A stretch of DNA of 32,503 nt from positions 1-32,503 of the forward strand of contig JAISGX010000095.1 in assembly GCA_031262805.1 (NCBI GenBank), given 5' to 3'. Shown here piece after piece: positions 15,521 through 24,142 of the stretch. The position numbers and the translations under genes are program-made. How positions within the stretch are numbered: the stretch's first letter is position 1; every line of letters starts with the position of its first letter. This DNA comes from Verrucomicrobiota bacterium (lineage in GTDB: Bacteria > Verrucomicrobiota > Kiritimatiellia > CAIQIC01 > Lenti-01). Under the pieces are notes generated by a model. It was not told where the DNA came from and did not search any database. It saw nothing but the letters and a program-made list of their open reading frames with translations.

Positions 15521-17005
15521 ATGGCGGCAACAGCGGAGCGAAGAGTTTTGTTTGTGGCATCGGAGTGTGCGCCGTTTGCCAAATGTGGAGGCTTGGGAGA
15601 TGTGGTGGCCAGCCTCCCGAAAGCGCTACGGCGCTCGGGTGTGGATGTCCGGGTGGTGATTCCGCTCTATGCGTCGATTGACCGCGCTCACTACGCTCTG
15701 GTGCCGGAGGGAACCTGCCGGGTGCGGACCGGCGCTGGTGAAGTCAACGAGTGCGAAATTTTCCGCGCCACGGCGGATGGCGGCGTGCCGGTGTGGTTTG
15801 TCGGGCACGACCGCTTCTTTGCGCGCAATGGCATCTATGACGACCATGGGCAGGCATACAGCGACCATGCCTTCCGCTTTGGCCTGCTGTGCATGGCGGC
15901 GGCCCAGGTCTGCCGCGACCGCAAGTGGATCCCGGATGTGATGCATGTGCATGACTGGCCGACGGCGGTGCTGCCCGCCATGCTGGAGGCCTGGCGAAAC
16001 AATGGCCGCTCCGACGGATTGGAACGCACCGGCAGCGTACTGACCATCCACAACCAGGCCTATCAGGGTTATTCCCATTCTTCCGCGCTGCCATATCTTG
16101 GCCTAGATGAGTCTTTTTACACGCCGGAGGGCTTCGAAGCCTACGGGCAGCTCAACCTCCTCAAAGGCGGCATTGTCTTTGCCGACGAGGTCACGACGGT
16201 TTCGCCCACCTATGCCAAGGAAATTCGGCAGGAGCCCTTGGGCTGCGGCCTTTCCATGTATCTCCGCCGCCGTGGCGAAACATTCGGCGGCATTCTGAAC
16301 GGGGCGGATTACGATGTCTGGAACCCGGAAATGGACGAACATATCCCCGCCGCCTTCGGGGCGCATTCCCTGATCGGCAAGGGATCGTGCAAGCGGGCCC
16401 TGCAGGAAGAGATGGGCTTGCAGGTGGATGCCACCGTTCCGCTCTTCGGCATGGTGACCCGCCTTGCCGCGCAGAAGGGAACCGGCCTGATGCGAACCGT
16501 TCTGCCTTGGGTGCTCCATGAGATGCAGGTGCAGTTGGCGGTGCTGGGCTCGGGCGATCCGGCGGACGAGGATTTCTTCCGCCGTCTGGCCCAGGAGGCT
16601 CCCGGCCGCCTGGCCGTGAACATCGGTTATTCCGAAGCCCTCTCGCACCGCATCCAGGCCGGCGCGGATTTCTTCCTGATGCCGTCGGAGTTCGAGCCCT
16701 GCGGGTTGAGCCAGATGTATGCGCTGCGCTATGCCGCGCTGCCTCTGGTGCATGCCACCGGCGGCCTAGAGGATACGGTGGCGCAGTATAACGAGGCGGA
16801 GGGCGCCGGTACGGGCTTCAAATTTTATTCCTTCACTGCCCAGGCCTTTCATGATGTGTTTGGCTGGGCCGTCAGCACGTGGTATGATCGCCCCAGCCAC
16901 ATCACCCGGATGCGGGAACGGGCCATGGAGGAACGTTTCGATTGGGAGGCGTCCGCCCAGCATTACCTCGAGGTGTACGAACGGGTTGCGGCCAAACGGC
17001 GGTAA
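15521..17005 (+). CDS. glgA: Glycogen synthase (ADP-glucose type, GT5)
   Basis: The 494-aa enzyme extends alpha-1,4-glucan chains from ADP-glucose. The N-terminal substrate loop is AKCGGLGDVVASLPKAL (K21-C-G-G; usually KTGG). TIHNQAYQG, NLLKGGIVFADEVTTVSPTY and GILNGADYDVWNP are GT5 blocks. The C-terminal site is MPSEFEPCGLSQMYALRY followed by TGGLEDTV. ATG 15521 is chosen because AAGGTGGAG lies 6 bp upstream and the protein then begins as the family does; in-frame ATGs at 15452 and 15482 would add an atypical N-terminus. No other glg gene is nearby. Confidence 0.94.
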   Translation: MAATAERRVLFVASECAPFAKCGGLGDVVASLPKALRRSGVDVRVVIPLYASIDRAHYALVPEGTCRVRTGAGEVNECEIFRATADGGVPVWFVGHDRFFARNGIYDDHGQAYSDHAFRFGLLCMAAAQVCRDRKWIPDVMHVHDWPTAVLPAMLEAWRNNGRSDGLERTGSVLTIHNQAYQGYSHSSALPYLGLDESFYTPEGFEAYGQLNLLKGGIVFADEVTTVSPTYAKEIRQEPLGCGLSMYLRRRGETFGGILNGADYDVWNPEMDEHIPAAFGAHSLIGKGSCKRALQEEMGLQVDATVPLFGMVTRLAAQKGTGLMRTVLPWVLHEMQVQLAVLGSGDPADEDFFRRLAQEAPGRLAVNIGYSEALSHRIQAGADFFLMPSEFEPCGLSQMYALRYAALPLVHATGGLEDTVAQYNEAEGAGTGFKFYSFTAQAFHDVFGWAVSTWYDRPSHITRMRERAMEERFDWEASAQHYLEVYERVAAKRR

Positions 17006-17035
17006 GGGCATGCGCACGCGGAGTCCGGCCGAAGG

Positions 17036-17076
17036 TTTTCCACAGTGTGGAACTTTTTTTTCCACAGTGTGGAAAA
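17036..17076. promoter_or_regulatory. Tandem palindromes with DnaA-box-like 9-mers and T8 run
   Basis: The 15-bp palindrome TTCCACAGTGTGGAA occurs twice, at 17038-17052 and 17060-17074, with centres 22 bp apart. Between them is T8 (17054-17061). TTTTCCACA, a match to the DnaA-box consensus TTWTNCACA, occurs three times: 17036-17044, 17058-17066 and, inverted, 17068-17076. As RNA, the first copy followed by T8 could terminate glgA transcription. As DNA it could be a pair of operator sites for a dimeric regulator or DnaA. It lies 30 bp after the glgA stop and 46 bp before the next start. Confidence 0.7.
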
Positions 17077-17122
17077 TCCACTCGCAAGCTGTCCGGGTTT
17101 TCGTCCCAAAGAGGATGCCGCC

Positions 17123-17704
17123 GTGAAAACCGTGGGAATTGTGCTGGCGGCGGGAGCGTCTTCCCGAATGGGACGGCCGAAGGCCTTGCTGTGCGATCCG
17201 GATGCAGTCCCACTGGCCGCCCGGCAAGCTCGTGTGTTGCAGGAGGGGGGGTGTTCCTCCACGGCGGTTGTGCTGGGTTGCGCGGCGGAGGCGCTTCGGC
17301 CGCATCTGCCGCCCGCTCTGGAGATTCGGGTGAATGCGCGCTGGTCGCAGGGACGGGTGAGCTCCATGCAAACGGGGATGCAGGCGTTTCCCGATGCGGC
17401 GGGCTGGCTGTTCCTGCCGGTGGATGCCGCTGGGGTGAAGCCGACGACCATCCGGATGTTACTGGATGCGGCCGAAAAGGATCCGGCGCATATCTGGCGG
17501 CCAACCTACAAGGGGGAGAAGGGAAACCTGTTGTGGATTCCGGCATGCTTGGCGCAGCGGATGGCACTTCTGTCGGCCGACGCTCGGATGGATGAATGGG
17601 TGGAGCCAATGGCCCGGCGCTTGGAAATGCCGGATGCCGCTGTGTTGCGGAATGTCAACACGCCGGAGGAGTGGGCGGCCTGGCTTCGTCAGGCGGAAGG
17701 ATGA
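17123..17704 (+). CDS. MobA/MocA-like nucleotidyltransferase
   Basis: The 193-aa protein has the N-terminal nucleotide-binding signature VLAAGASSRMGRPKALL (LAAGxSxRMGxxK) of MobA/MocA-like and sugar-phosphate nucleotidyltransferases. FLPVDAAGVKPTTI corresponds to the metal-binding stretch, normally with P-x-D-x-P; here the second part reads DAAG. NVNTPEEW near the C-terminus is typical of the MobA/MocA group. It may transfer GMP or CMP to molybdopterin or act on another small phosphate substrate; no other cofactor gene is nearby. The start is GTG 17123 with AGAGGA upstream; an upstream ATG at 17045 lies inside the palindrome and is rejected. Confidence 0.82.
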   Translation: MKTVGIVLAAGASSRMGRPKALLCDPDAVPLAARQARVLQEGGCSSTAVVLGCAAEALRPHLPPALEIRVNARWSQGRVSSMQTGMQAFPDAAGWLFLPVDAAGVKPTTIRMLLDAAEKDPAHIWRPTYKGEKGNLLWIPACLAQRMALLSADARMDEWVEPMARRLEMPDAAVLRNVNTPEEWAAWLRQAEG

Positions 17705-17919
17705 AGTGCATTGCACGACGCATTGGAAAGGATAATCTATTGCGGACCATCCGGACCAAGGCGGAAGATAAAGAGGGGAAGGTTTTGATTCTCGTTGAAA
17801 AATCCGGTGGAGGGGAGCCTCCGTTCCGTCGGTTCGCAAGGGAATGCGGGAGAGGCGAGGAGTGGATGGCTCGCAAGGAAGGGGGGTGCGGGGGCGGCGT
17901 CCACAAAGAGGCGCAATAG
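17701..17919 (+). CDS. Doubtful small ORF after the nucleotidyltransferase
   Basis: A 72-codon frame starts in an ATGA overlap with the previous stop and ends at the TAG just before the convergent VWA gene. The peptide is rich in Lys, Arg, Glu and Gly and matches no family I know; the last 25 residues are low complexity. The overlap supports translation, the composition does not. It could equally be an untranslated 3' region. Confidence 0.3.
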   Translation: MKCIARRIGKDNLLRTIRTKAEDKEGKVLILVEKSGGGEPPFRRFARECGRGEEWMARKEGGCGGGVHKEAQ

Positions 17920-18978
17920 CTAGCGTGCGCGGGGAATCACACGCGATTTGCCGCCGGTGGAGCGGGCGATGTCTTTGTAATATTCGATGGCCTGCTTGCC
18001 CCGGTCGTTTTCAAAGGGCTTGTAGAGAATGGGATAAAACTTCACCCTCCGGCCGGTCTGGCTTTCGATGGCTTTGATGTAGTGGAGGATGTCCTCCATG
18101 TGGGAGGGAATTTCCACGCCCGTCTGGGCATCGCCTTTTTTGAGGTAAGGCGGATCGTCCGAGAGGACGAAGACGGTGTCGGCGCCCATCTCGACGGCCA
18201 TTCGGATGGCTTCGGAGGGGGTGGAGCCGGAATGGCCGGCGCGGTTGCCTTGGGCGGCGCCGCGCCCGGTGAAGGGCTGTTTGAGCCATTCTAGGGCCTT
18301 GTCCTTGTTTTCCTGCGTGGCATATACCATTTGGGGGGCGAAGGAGGCGGCGCCATCCACGAAAATGATGATGTTGAACTTGGTGCTGACGTTCATGCCG
18401 GAAAGCATTTTGGTGGTTTCGTCCAGCACATCCTGCACAACGCCTTTGGCGACCATGGACGGAGAGATGTCCATGCAGATGGTGATGGCGCGGGTGCGGA
18501 TGTTCTCTCCGAAGAACTTGGTGTCGGAGTAGCCCATGCCGCCGGTGAGGCCGCGCCCGGCTCCGCCGCCGCCGCCGCCAAGGCCGCCGATGGAACCGGC
18601 GCGGGAATTCATCAACGGGGTGTCACGCATGTTTTTGACATCCGGCGTTTTCATTTCGGGCATTTCGGGCAGGGAGACTTTGGAGGGGGCTTCCGTGACG
18701 AGCCGCTGGAGGAGCTGTGGCTTGCGGGTCTGCTTCTGCATCTGTTTGACCCGGATGGAGTGTTCGAGCTTCCGGGCGGGAAGGGAGGGGGATTTCTTGC
18801 CTTCAAACATCATTTTCGGTTTTGGGGAGATGATCATGATGGTGAGGGAAATGGCGCCGATCAAAAAGAGAATATGGATGCCGAGGGAGAGCAGGATGGC
18901 ATGGAGGGCCCGTTTGCGCTGCGCGGCATCCTCCACCTTGGTTTTGGAAAAAGCGGTCCACATGGCAAAAGGCTTCAT
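17920..18978 (-). CDS. TonB-like membrane anchor fused to a von Willebrand A domain
   Basis: In 352 aa, a charged cytoplasmic start is followed by a single membrane segment (about residues 27-50) with S31-L-G-I-H35. This is the SxxxH pattern that couples TonB to ExbB/ExbD. Next come a Lys/Pro-rich periplasmic stretch (about 53-125), a glycine-rich hinge and a VWA domain from about 160. The MIDAS metal site shows D170-I-S-P-S174, with GSTPSEA and VFVLSDD as later contacts. There is no TonB or TolA C-terminal domain. The gene is last in the operon, 2 bp after the second exbD. It is inferred to be the energised effector of the complex. Confidence 0.85.
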   Translation of the reverse strand: MKPFAMWTAFSKTKVEDAAQRKRALHAILLSLGIHILFLIGAISLTIMIISPKPKMMFEGKKSPSLPARKLEHSIRVKQMQKQTRKPQLLQRLVTEAPSKVSLPEMPEMKTPDVKNMRDTPLMNSRAGSIGGLGGGGGGAGRGLTGGMGYSDTKFFGENIRTRAITICMDISPSMVAKGVVQDVLDETTKMLSGMNVSTKFNIIIFVDGAASFAPQMVYATQENKDKALEWLKQPFTGRGAAQGNRAGHSGSTPSEAIRMAVEMGADTVFVLSDDPPYLKKGDAQTGVEIPSHMEDILHYIKAIESQTGRRVKFYPILYKPFENDRGKQAIEYYKDIARSTGGKSRVIPRAR

Positions 18979-18980
18979 GC

Positions 18981-19427
18981 TCAGATATCCTCTTCGTCGC
19001 CAACGGCAAAGGTGACGTTGCTGATTTTGGCGGCGGTGCAGGCGTTGAGCACATCCACCACTCGTTGTTGTTTAACCTTGTCCTCGGGGGCAATGGTGAT
19101 CATGGCCGGCACCCTGTTGGCTTCGGCGGTTTGCCGGAAAAGAATCAGGGTTTTGACGAGTTCGGGCATGTCGGGATCCGTCACGGAGTCATATTCCAAA
19201 TCGTTCAAGAAGACGTTGCCATTTTCGGTGATCTGGATGATCTGTTCGTCGGGAATATCCACGGCGTCGGATTGGGCGGCCGTTCCGGGCAGGGAGAAGG
19301 AGATGTCCGCTTCCTGCGCTTTGAAATTGGCCGAAACCATGAAGAAGACGAGGAGCAGAAAGACGCAGTCGATGAGGGGGGTCATGGCGACTTCCGCCTT
19401 GGGATTCGCTTGGCGTTTGAGCTTCAT
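18981..19427 (-). CDS. ExbD/TolR-family protein (second copy)
   Basis: The 148-aa protein has one N-terminal membrane segment, MTPLIDCVFLLLVFFMVSANF, with the proton-path aspartate D20 required in ExbD/TolR, followed by a periplasmic domain with VTIAPEDKVKQQRVVDVLNAC-like structure (core KVKQQRVVDVLNACTAAKI). It works in the inner membrane with the ExbB/TolQ protein, using proton flow to move a periplasmic partner. Its start overlaps the stop of the first ExbD by four bases. It differs clearly from the first copy outside the membrane segment, so the two are paralogues with distinct jobs or a heterodimer. Confidence 0.9.
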   Translation of the reverse strand: MKLKRQANPKAEVAMTPLIDCVFLLLVFFMVSANFKAQEADISFSLPGTAAQSDAVDIPDEQIIQITENGNVFLNDLEYDSVTDPDMPELVKTLILFRQTAEANRVPAMITIAPEDKVKQQRVVDVLNACTAAKISNVTFAVGDEEDI

Positions 19428-19897
19428 ATGGCGCTCCCGGCGGCGGATTGGGATTGGAAGGTGCCGAAAATGATGTCGAAGACGCCGGCATGGGCGCAGG
19501 CGCGGATGGCCCGCTTGACGGTCCGGAATTCCGCATTCTTGTCCACCCGCATATACACGCGAAAGTCGGTTTCCTCTTCCCGGCGCTGGGTGATGATGTC
19601 GGTCAGCCCTTTTTCATCCACCAGTTGGCCAGAGATGATGAAGGGCTGGTCCTCGCTGGTGGCGCTTGCGCCCATCGGCGTACCTAGAGGGACGATGTTG
19701 ACCACGCCGCGGCCGCGAAGGTCCTCCGCTTCGGGGATGGCGGCCTTGGGAGCGATGGGCAACTTCACTTCCGGCGTCTGATCCACCTTGCTCAGGGTGG
19801 CGGAAACCATGAAAAAGATGAGCAGAAGGAAGACGCAGTCGATCATGGGCGTCATGTCGATGTTGGCTTCGGGTTCTTCTGCCGGGCGTAGTTTCAT
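19424..19897 (-). CDS. ExbD/TolR-family protein (first copy)
   Basis: The 157-aa protein has the same topology as the next gene. The membrane segment is MTPMIDCVFLLLIFFMVSATL with D20, then a periplasmic domain that includes a longer middle section (EDLRGRGVVNIVPLGTPMG) and ends near CAHAGVFDIIFGTFQ. It is the partner of the ExbB/TolQ protein encoded 43 bp upstream. The stop overlaps the second exbD by ATGA, so both are made together. Confidence 0.9.
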   Translation of the reverse strand: MKLRPAEEPEANIDMTPMIDCVFLLLIFFMVSATLSKVDQTPEVKLPIAPKAAIPEAEDLRGRGVVNIVPLGTPMGASATSEDQPFIISGQLVDEKGLTDIITQRREEETDFRVYMRVDKNAEFRTVKRAIRACAHAGVFDIIFGTFQSQSAAGSAI

Positions 19898-19940
19898 GGT
19901 TTTCCTATTTTACACGAGATGGTGTGGCGCGTCCACGGGC

Positions 19941-20744
19941 TCAGGCGGGTTGCGTGCCTTCGTCGGCTATTTCCTGGTCCACTTCGGCAAAAATGCTACC
20001 GGTGCCGGTGATGGAGTCAAGGATGGCGGAATACTCGCCTTCGGCATCACGGACGATGCGGGAGAGGTTGTTGCGGAAAATGAAGTAGGCAACCATGGCC
20101 GGAATGGCGATGATGAGGCCGGTGGCGGTGGTGATGAGGGCTTCGCCGATGTTGGCGGCGAGCAACTCGGGCTTGCCCATACCGCCCATGCCGATCTTCT
20201 GGAAGGCGCCGATCATACCGGAGACCGTTCCGAGCAGACCGATCATCGGGGCGATGCCGGTGATGAGGGAGAGGAAGTTGATCCAGAAGCCGACCTGGGC
20301 TTCCTCGCGGGAGACGGCTTCGGCAATGGCTCCTTCCATGTCCGGTTTGGAGGCCACCGGGTCTTCGGTGTTCAATTTGCGCAGACCGGGGATGAGGCCG
20401 CGAGTGAACAGGTTGGGCGCGGCTTTGGCCAAGGCATACACCTGGCCGATATCGCGCTGTGCCGCGGCGGCGCGGATGGGAAGGATCACCCCGGCGGGAA
20501 TCAGGTTCTTCCGGCTAACCATGCGCATGTTGAGGATGCACATGGTGACGAGGGCGATGGAGCAGAGGCCAAGGGGCCACATGGCCCAGCCCCCTGTTTT
20601 GATGATGTCCCACAACGTCTGCCGCTGGGCGGCGACTTCCCCTGCGGCATTGGCGGGCGGGTTGGGCGGCGGTGCTTCCTGCGCCAGTGCCGACAACGGG
20701 AGCAACAGGGCGAAGAGGACAAGAATGGCAATGATCTTTTTCAT
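19941..20744 (-). CDS. MotA/TolQ/ExbB proton channel protein
   Basis: In 267 aa, a signal-peptide-like segment (residues 1-22, MKKIIAILVLFALLLPLSALA) precedes the ExbB core. This gives the N-terminus an extra exported stretch rich in Pro and Ala, as in the longer ExbB forms. The first membrane helix is around residue 50-70. The core motifs are GIAPMIGLLGTVSGMIGAF and IGEALITTATGLIIAIPAM, which line the proton path. It forms the membrane motor with the two ExbD proteins. A GC-rich stem lies in the 84 bp upstream, and GGAAGGA serves as ribosome site. Confidence 0.92.
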   Translation of the reverse strand: MKKIIAILVLFALLLPLSALAQEAPPPNPPANAAGEVAAQRQTLWDIIKTGGWAMWPLGLCSIALVTMCILNMRMVSRKNLIPAGVILPIRAAAAQRDIGQVYALAKAAPNLFTRGLIPGLRKLNTEDPVASKPDMEGAIAEAVSREEAQVGFWINFLSLITGIAPMIGLLGTVSGMIGAFQKIGMGGMGKPELLAANIGEALITTATGLIIAIPAMVAYFIFRNNLSRIVRDAEGEYSAILDSITGTGSIFAEVDQEIADEGTQPA

Positions 20745-20828
20745 AGGGTCGTTTCCTTCCGGCGCCGCAGGACGGACAAGGCTCCGGCGGCATCCACTTT
20801 TTTACATCTTTTGTTCATTCACGGGGTT

Positions 20829-21800
20829 TCAGTTGCTTCCCACTGGTTTTGAGTAATCCACGGTGGTCCCCGAGACGGCGGTTTGTTCGGCATCGGGAAC
20901 GACTTTGGGGCCATCCACAAAATGACCGGCTCGGCCGAGCTGGGTTTGATATTCCGAGGCGATTTCGCCTGCGCGCTTGGCGGCGGCCGTGTCGGGGTAG
21001 GTGGCTTGGATGGTTTGAATGGTCCGGTAGAGGGGTTCCCATTCTTCCAGCGCGGCATAGCAGTCTAGGGCGGCGGCCAAGCCGCGGGCTTCGTTGTCGT
21101 AGAGATAGGGATAGAAGACGACGAGGGAGAGATACGCCATCAGGGCGTTGTCGTGGTTTTCCAGCGCGGCATAGCTGTTGCCCATCGAATAGAGCATGGC
21201 GGAGAGTAGCTCCTCGTCTTCTTCGGGTAGTTCCACATCTCCGAGATATTCCACGGCGAATTGATGCTCGCCCATCTTTTCATAGGCCACACCAGCCAGG
21301 ATTTGCGCTTGGGTGGCGAGGGGGGAGGAGGGGGTGTTCATCAAGATGTCTTCATACTGTCGGACGGCTTCCCGCCAGAGTCCTTTTTTCTGATAGAGTC
21401 GGCCCTTCCAGAGCAGGGCTTCGTTCACGGGGATGCCGGGCAGATCCCGGAAGGAACGAAGGGTGCGGATGAGCTGGTCGAGGGCGTCGTGGACGGCCTT
21501 GAATTGGGCATCCGTGGCTCGGGGGGCGGCCTGGAGGCGTTCGGCGGCGGAAAAGACCGTCGGCTTGGGCACCTGGATTTGCACGATGTCGGCAACCGGC
21601 ACGCCGATTTGGGGGCCGCCCCGGCCGTCGCTCCCGGCGCGGGTGATCCAGAGCATGTCCTTGTCCCGCTTGCCGAGGGTGCCGTCGAAACGGGCCTGCT
21701 TGGTGGCAATGGGATAGGGACCGAGCTGGGCGGCGGCGGAGAGGACGCCGAGGGAAAGGGTGAGCAGGAACCAAGCCAAGGGATGGCGGGAATACATCAT
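20829..21800 (-). CDS. Exported TPR protein
   Basis: The 323-aa protein starts with a signal peptide (MMYSRHPLAWFLLTLSLGVLSAAAQ). Residues about 30-90 form a small strand-rich domain (FDGTLGKRDKDMLWITRAG ... VADIVQIQVPKP). From about 130 to 290, TPR-like helical pairs follow, for example ALLWKGRLYQKKGLWREAVR and SMGNSYAALENHDNALMAY. The location is probably periplasmic. Its start overlaps the stop of the SNase-TPR gene (ATGA), and exbB follows 84 bp later. TPR arrays usually hold other proteins; the partner is unknown, but the operon suggests the Exb-type complex. Confidence 0.85.
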   Translation of the reverse strand: MMYSRHPLAWFLLTLSLGVLSAAAQLGPYPIATKQARFDGTLGKRDKDMLWITRAGSDGRGGPQIGVPVADIVQIQVPKPTVFSAAERLQAAPRATDAQFKAVHDALDQLIRTLRSFRDLPGIPVNEALLWKGRLYQKKGLWREAVRQYEDILMNTPSSPLATQAQILAGVAYEKMGEHQFAVEYLGDVELPEEDEELLSAMLYSMGNSYAALENHDNALMAYLSLVVFYPYLYDNEARGLAAALDCYAALEEWEPLYRTIQTIQATYPDTAAAKRAGEIASEYQTQLGRAGHFVDGPKVVPDAEQTAVSGTTVDYSKPVGSN

Positions 21801-24142
21801 GGGGCTCCTCCGGAAAGGGCGGCGAGGCGCTGGCGCGCCTGGGACGCGGCGGCGGTTCCAGCAGCATAGTCGCTGGCTAGGAATTCGCGGTAGGTCTGGA
21901 TGGCTTTCTGTGGCTCATGGAGGCGTTCAAAGCACACTCCGCTACGCAGATAGGCCTGGATGACGGCGTTGCGGTAGGCGCCGTAGAGCACATAGATGCG
22001 TTGGTAATAGGGGATGGCCTGCGCATATTCCTGCTGGGCTTCCAGGCTGGCGGCAATGCCGAGCAGGGCTTCCGGCTTCAGGTGGCGTGGGGCGGCGCGG
22101 TTGGCGAGGATGGCGTTGTAATCCTCAATGGCGTCGGCATAGCGCTCTAGGCCGCGCAGGGCTTCGGCCCGGTAGAAGGTGGCGTCCATGATGTATTGGA
22201 TTTCCGCGGCATTGTTGAGGACGGTGTCGGCCAGCACCAGCGCGGTGCTGTATTCCTTGTTGGCAAGGGCTTGTTCGGCCAGCAGAGTCTGCGCCTGGGG
22301 GACGTGGCGGGAGTCCGGATATTTCTCCAACAGCAGCTCCAAATTGGAGATGCCGTTGGCTTCCATGCCGTTGTTGATCCAGGCCTCCCCGAGCCAAGCG
22401 AGGGTTTCCGCGCCGAGATAATCTGCGGTGAAGCGGCCGGAGAAAAGGGCGAGCTGCCGGGCCTGCTGATCGGCCGGGAGCATGCGGGCTTCGGCCCACG
22501 CGAGGCGCGAGGCCAGCGTGAGGCGGCGGTCGGCGAGGGCCCGATCGTAGCGCGCACGGAGTTCTTTGGCGTAGTCTCCGCTGTTGCGCGGGTACATGCC
22601 GGCGAGATCGTCGAGCATCAGGTCGAAGCCTTCCCATGCCGGGGTGTTACCGTGGCGTTCAATCATCTGCCAATACAGATTCCGGGCCTGGTCGTTGCGT
22701 TTGAGTTGGCGGAGGGCCCAACCGGCATTGTAGGCGGCATCGATGATGTTGCCGTCGTTGGGCATATCCTTGATGAACTGCACATAATCGGCCGCCATGG
22801 CCTGGAAATCCTCTTCCTCCGCCAGGGCCTTGTAGACTCGGGCGATCTGGGTGAGCGCCATATAGTAGAAGGGGCCGGCGGCAGGCACCATGGCGGCACG
22901 GTAGGCTTCCTTGGCTTCTGCCAGGTTTCCCAGCACGGCCAGGGCATCGCCGAGCATGATGGTGGCCTCAAAGCGGAAATAATGGTCGGGATGTTGCTGA
23001 AGCCAGTGCCGGAGGTCCCGGGCGCAGCGTTCATAGTCCTCCATGGCGTAGAGGCAGCAGGCGGCGCGGTAGGTGGCTTCGGGCGCATACACGCTCATGG
23101 GATAGTGCTTGCCATAGTTTTCAAAGAGGGGCAGGGCCTGCTCAAAACGGCCGTCGTAATAGTAAGAGATAGGCAGCCAATACTGCACATCCGGGACCAG
23201 CATATGGTCGGGATAGGTCCGCAACCAGGCCTGGAAGCGTTCCACTGCTTCTTCAAAGCGTTCCTGCATGGCAATGGAGAGGGCAAGATAAAACTCGATG
23301 CGCGCCTTCTGAGGATGTTCGGGAAACCGGCGCACCAGCTTGCGCATTTCGATTTCCGCATCTTCAAACTGTTCGGTGTTGATGAACACTTCCGCCCGTA
23401 GGAAGGCGACGATGGGCACATTGGGCCATTTGTCGCCATAGACGCCGACGTCTTCTTCGTCTTCAAGCCACGCCGGCGTGCCGGCGTCATCCAGCTCGTC
23501 CAACGCGGCATCAAACATGCCTTCGACCGTGTCGTCCTGGCCCTTCTTCTGCTTGGCCCAGCCTCCCAGCCGCTTGGCCTTGGCGCGCCGTTCCAGCTGG
23601 CGGAGCTTTTCAAACTGGGCGTTGACGGTTTCGCCTTCCGGCGAAACGGTGGAGGCACCGTACACCCGGGCCAGGCCATTGGCCGCCAGCAGTTCCCCAA
23701 GGTCTTCCTTGCCGAGCCGGACATAGCCGAAATAGCGTTTCTGCGAGCTACTGCCCATGGCATCCTGCCAGCGCGTCCAGACCGTGAATTTTTTGCCGCC
23801 GAGGGTTTTCTTGGTGAACTGCGCGGCTTTTTTCCCGATGGGAATCACCCGGGCCAGGGGTACATTGAAATAGTCCGCCTGTTCCTGATTGCGCTCCACA
23901 TGGGTGGCGTCCGACTCCGGCACATCGACAAAATACAAGCGGATGATGATGTTTCGGTTGTTGTGGCGGATATGGAAGCTGTCGCCGTCCATATAGCCGT
24001 CGCCCAGGACGGCATTTTCCAGTTTTTCCCATTTTCCCGGCGTGGTGCGGGCGGCAAAGGTGGACAGGGGGAGCGTCAGGGCCAGCCACAGAAGGGGCCG
24101 GAGCAGGCGCACGGCGGGGTGGAAGCAGGCACGCCTTCTCAT
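21797..24142 (-). CDS. Exported staphylococcal-nuclease-like domain fused to a TPR array
   Basis: The 781-aa protein has a signal peptide (to about residue 31), an SNase-type domain (about 42-165) and then TPR-like repeats to the end. The nuclease signature is DGDSF, then IIRLYFVDVPES with R68, D73 and E76, and KRYFGYV with R136. These fit the Arg35, Asp40, Glu43 and Arg87 of staphylococcal nuclease, so catalysis is possible. The SNase fold would cut nucleic acid or only bind a partner. ATG 24142 is preferred over 24148 because it overlaps the previous stop (ATGA) and is better spaced from the GGGGGGAA site. It is the largest gene of the operon. Confidence 0.85.
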   Translation of the reverse strand: MRRRACFHPAVRLLRPLLWLALTLPLSTFAARTTPGKWEKLENAVLGDGYMDGDSFHIRHNNRNIIIRLYFVDVPESDATHVERNQEQADYFNVPLARVIPIGKKAAQFTKKTLGGKKFTVWTRWQDAMGSSSQKRYFGYVRLGKEDLGELLAANGLARVYGASTVSPEGETVNAQFEKLRQLERRAKAKRLGGWAKQKKGQDDTVEGMFDAALDELDDAGTPAWLEDEEDVGVYGDKWPNVPIVAFLRAEVFINTEQFEDAEIEMRKLVRRFPEHPQKARIEFYLALSIAMQERFEEAVERFQAWLRTYPDHMLVPDVQYWLPISYYYDGRFEQALPLFENYGKHYPMSVYAPEATYRAACCLYAMEDYERCARDLRHWLQQHPDHYFRFEATIMLGDALAVLGNLAEAKEAYRAAMVPAAGPFYYMALTQIARVYKALAEEEDFQAMAADYVQFIKDMPNDGNIIDAAYNAGWALRQLKRNDQARNLYWQMIERHGNTPAWEGFDLMLDDLAGMYPRNSGDYAKELRARYDRALADRRLTLASRLAWAEARMLPADQQARQLALFSGRFTADYLGAETLAWLGEAWINNGMEANGISNLELLLEKYPDSRHVPQAQTLLAEQALANKEYSTALVLADTVLNNAAEIQYIMDATFYRAEALRGLERYADAIEDYNAILANRAAPRHLKPEALLGIAASLEAQQEYAQAIPYYQRIYVLYGAYRNAVIQAYLRSGVCFERLHEPQKAIQTYREFLASDYAAGTAAASQARQRLAALSGGAP

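Noticed and set aside
17036-17076. Chromosomal replication origin, because of the DnaA-box-like 9-mers
   Set aside because: The flanking genes converge on this area, there is no AT-rich unwinding region, and no dnaA, dnaN or other origin-linked gene is near.
17045-17122. N-terminal extension of the nucleotidyltransferase from ATG 17045
   Set aside because: It starts inside the palindrome pair, has no ribosome site, and the family begins at the LAAG strand just after GTG 17123.
22196-23401. 401-codon plus-strand frame opposite the SNase-TPR gene
   Set aside because: It mirrors TPR coding DNA and gives a Gly/Val/His-rich peptide without motifs.
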